A DNA stretch of 5,366 nt, taken from assembly GCA_022793975.1 (NCBI GenBank), contig JAAWDW010000166.1, positions 1-5,366 on the forward strand, read 5' to 3'. Origin of the DNA: Bacillota bacterium (GTDB lineage Bacteria > Bacillota > Clostridia > Peptostreptococcales > Anaerovoracaceae). Below the pieces are notes generated by a model that saw only the letters and a program-made list of their open reading frames with translations, was not told the DNA's origin and did not search any database. The position numbers were made by a program, and so were the translations under genes. Position 1 is the first letter of the stretch; the number at the start of each line of letters is the position of its first letter. Shown here piece after piece: positions 3,734 through 5,366 of this stretch.

Positions 3734-4660
3734 ATGATATATAACAATATTTTGGAAGCGATGGGGAATACGCCTATGATTAAGCTTAATCATATGGGAG
3801 ACGAAGACGGAGCCGAAATATTTGTCAAATTTGAAGGCTTGAATGTCGGCGGCTCGATAAAGACAAGAACGGCTTACAATATGATTTTAGACGCCGAAAA
3901 GAGAGGACTGATAAATGAAAATACTGTTATTGTCGAGCCAACAAGCGGTAATCAAGGTATTGGACTTGCGCTTGTAGGTGCGGTGCGCGGCTATAAAGTG
4001 AAAATTATTATGCCTGATTCTGTGAGTGAGGAAAGACGTAAACTCGTGCAGCATTACGGAGCGGAGGTCATCTTGGTGCATGATGCGGGCAATATCGGAG
4101 AGTGTATTGAGAAATGCCTTAATATGGCGTTGGAGATGAAAGAGAAGGATTCAAATGTGTTTGTGCCCCAGCAGTTTGAAAACGAAGCCAATACAGATGC
4201 ACAGAGAAACTGTACAGGGCGTGAGATACTTGAACAGGTGAATGGGCCTATCCACGGATTCTGCTCCGGAATAGGCACAGGAGGTACAATAACGGGTATC
4301 GGAGAAGTATTGAAAGAACAGAATCCTGATATGACAATCTGGGCCATAGAGCCGGAAAACGCAGCTACTCTTTCCGGAGGTTCTATAGGGACTCATATTC
4401 AGATGGGAATAGGCGACGGCATTATTCCGCCTATACTCAATCAGAAAATATATGACCATATATGTATTATCACAGATGAAGAAGCGATAAATACGGCCAG
4501 AGAGCTTGGCAGAAGAGAAGGCATTGCCTGTGGCATAAGCAGCGGCACCAATGTTGCAGCTGCGATAAAACTTGCGCGTGTACTCGGAAAAGGAAAGACA
4601 GTTGTAACCGTACTTCCCGATACGGCAGAGCGGTATTTTTCGACAGTTTTGTTTGAATGA
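3734..4660 (+). CDS. PLP-dependent cysteine synthase family protein (CysK-like, variant active site)
   Basis: A 308-residue fold-type II PLP enzyme of the O-acetylserine sulfhydrylase/cystathionine beta-synthase family; length is normal for CysK. The start at 3734 is preferred over an ATG at 3725 because AAGGA (3721-3725) is then 8 nt upstream and the protein begins MIYNNILEAMGNTP like other CysK proteins. The PLP lysine is K43 in NVGGSIKTR. The substrate loop is TSGNQG (70-75), the phosphate-binding loop GTGGTITG (181-188) and the pyridine-contact serine lies in GISSGTN (267-273). The C-terminal LPDTAERYFST matches CysK. Two motifs deviate: the usual NPxxSVKDR is NVGGSIKTR, and TSGNTG is TSGNQG, where the replaced threonine contacts the substrate carboxylate. 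It may therefore use a different amino-acid substrate or be a divergent cysteine synthase. No sulfur-assimilation partner is adjacent, and no clear terminator separates it from the TPP unit. Confidence 0.85.
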   Translation: MIYNNILEAMGNTPMIKLNHMGDEDGAEIFVKFEGLNVGGSIKTRTAYNMILDAEKRGLINENTVIVEPTSGNQGIGLALVGAVRGYKVKIIMPDSVSEERRKLVQHYGAEVILVHDAGNIGECIEKCLNMALEMKEKDSNVFVPQQFENEANTDAQRNCTGREILEQVNGPIHGFCSGIGTGGTITGIGEVLKEQNPDMTIWAIEPENAATLSGGSIGTHIQMGIGDGIIPPILNQKIYDHICIITDEEAINTARELGRREGIACGISSGTNVAAAIKLARVLGKGKTVVTVLPDTAERYFSTVLFE

Positions 4661-4670
4661 TAAAAAACAA

Positions 4671-4699
4671 TTGATTTTTTGCACATAATGAAATATAAT
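4671..4699 (+). promoter_or_regulatory. Promoter of the TPP riboswitch-tenA unit
   Basis: TTGATT (4671-4676) and a perfect TATAAT (4694-4699) are 17 bp apart. The predicted start is near 4706, at the base of aptamer helix P1. The -35 box begins 11 bp after the preceding stop codon. Confidence 0.8.
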
Positions 4700-4703
4700 T
4701 TAA

Positions 4704-4791
4704 TTGCAAGGGAGTCCTCATTCAGAGGGCTGAGAGGAGGGTGTACCCTCGACCTCACCTGATTTGGATCATGCCCACGTAGGGATGCGAA
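4704..4791 (+). ncRNA. TPP riboswitch (thi-box)
   Basis: Binds thiamin pyrophosphate and is expected to switch off the downstream thiamin gene when TPP is plentiful. The conserved core is plain to read: GGGCTGAGAGG (4727-4737), a P3 hairpin GAGGG/CCCTC (4737-4741 with 4746-4750), ACCTGATTTGGATCATGCC (4757-4775) and CACGTAGGGA (4776-4785). Outer helix P1 is TTGCA (4704-4708) with TGCGA (4786-4790). It directly precedes a terminator and tenA. Confidence 0.96.
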
Positions 4792-4818
4792 CCAAAAAAA
4801 TGTTTGTGAAATTACAAG

Positions 4819-4852
4819 GCAGGACGTCTCATTGCGGATGTTCTGCTTTTTT
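4819..4852 (+). terminator. Terminator in the expression platform of the TPP riboswitch
   Basis: GCAGGACGTC (4819-4828) pairs with GATGTTCTGC (4837-4846) over 10 bp (two G-T) around an 8-nt loop, followed by six T at 4847-4852. It lies between the aptamer and tenA, so TPP binding probably favours termination. One possible antiterminator pairing is GTCCT (4714-4718) in the aptamer with AGGAC (4821-4825) in the left arm; this is only 5 bp and uncertain. Confidence 0.85.
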
Positions 4853-4911
4853 ATTTACGGCAGGATCATCACTCACTTGTAAAATTTAAAAATAAAACGG
4901 AGGAAACAGTG

Positions 4912-5366
4912 ATGAAAATTTCAGAGCGTTTGCACGAAGCAGCGCGTCCGGTGTGGGAAAAATGCCTCAGTCATCCTTTTGTCAAAGGAATTGGAGACGG
5001 CACTCTTTCCGCAGAAAAGTTTAAGTATTTTATGTTACAGGATTATCTTTATCTCTTCGACTATGCCAAAGTCTTTGCACTCGGCGTTGTAAAGTCGCGT
5101 GATCCCGAACTTATGCGCACGTTTGCGCAGAATGTTGATGAAATACTTGGGGGCGAAATGAATATCCACCGTTCGTATATGAAAAGGCTCGGAATTACCG
5201 AAAAGCAGGTATTTGAAGTACAACCGGCGCTTGATAATCTTTCATATACGAATTATATGCTTGCCGTTGCCAATGCAGGAGGACCGCAAGAAATAGTTGC
5301 GTCCATTCTTGCCTGTTCGTGGAGCTACGCGGAAATCGGACAGTCGCTTGTCAAAATTCCCGGTGC
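4912..5366 (+). CDS. tenA: TenA, aminopyrimidine aminohydrolase/thiaminase II (3'-truncated by window edge)
   Basis: Cytosolic helical-bundle enzyme that hydrolyses aminomethylpyrimidine breakdown products of thiamin to HMP for salvage, and can also cleave thiamin. The first 151 codons are present; full-length TenA is about 220-240 residues, so the rest lies beyond the right edge. Positions match Bacillus subtilis TenA without gaps: D44 and Y47 in LQDYLYLFDYAK, E82 in GGEMNIH, Y112 in LSYTNYM, the catalytic nucleophile C135 and Y139 in LACSWSYAEIG. The catalytic Glu205 equivalent is outside the window. GGAGG (4899-4903) is 8 nt before the ATG. It is the first gene after the TPP riboswitch and its terminator, so it should be repressed by TPP. 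Further thiamin genes may follow downstream. Confidence 0.95.
   Translation, partial: MKISERLHEAARPVWEKCLSHPFVKGIGDGTLSAEKFKYFMLQDYLYLFDYAKVFALGVVKSRDPELMRTFAQNVDEILGGEMNIHRSYMKRLGITEKQVFEVQPALDNLSYTNYMLAVANAGGPQEIVASILACSWSYAEIGQSLVKIPG

Noticed and set aside
4151..4758. Several minus-strand open frames opposite the cysK-like gene and the TPP riboswitch
   Set aside because: They overlap a clear cysteine synthase family gene, its downstream promoter and a riboswitch, and show no recognisable domains.

Overview
The window looks like chromosomal DNA from a low- to medium-GC Gram-positive anaerobe of the Clostridia, most likely a gut Ruminococcaceae/Oscillospiraceae-type organism. The clues are strong AGGAGG-type ribosome binding sites, intrinsic terminators with T-tracts, TTGNNN/TATAAT promoters, preQ1 and TPP riboswitches, and a QueT-type (ECF) transporter paired with a Firmicutes-type short QueF. 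This placement is an inference from gene content and signals, not from a marker gene. All supported genes read on the plus strand.

Layout. (1) 2-1069: C-terminal part of an alanine/sodium symporter (AGCS family) whose start lies outside the window, followed by a strong terminator and a second hairpin. (2) 1217-2603: a queuosine unit with a promoter, a long structured leader containing a preQ1-I type aptamer, queT (precursor uptake) and queF (preQ0 reductase). (3) 2604-2950: about 350 bp without a recognisable protein gene. It holds a 75-bp palindromic element and a cluster of direct and inverted repeats, two of which carry perfect extended -10 promoters. (4) 2952-3056: a previously unlisted 34-residue single-pass membrane peptide with its own ribosome binding site, closed by a terminator. 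(5) 3159-3590: a cold-shock protein gene with a promoter and a ~130-nt leader that contains a 21-bp hairpin plus T7, resembling an attenuator, and a terminator after the gene. (6) 3734-4660: a PLP-dependent cysteine synthase family enzyme with unusual residues in two active-site motifs. (7) 4671-5366: promoter, TPP riboswitch, terminator and the first 151 codons of tenA (thiamin pyrimidine salvage), which runs off the right edge.

How it fits together. Two vitamin-like salvage systems are each placed under the riboswitch expected for their product. The preQ1 aptamer precedes queT-queF, which import a queuosine precursor and reduce preQ0 to preQ1. The TPP aptamer precedes tenA. The parts least explained by known families are the repeat/promoter cluster feeding the 34-residue peptide, the terminator-like hairpin between the csp promoter and its start codon, and the variant cysteine-synthase active site.
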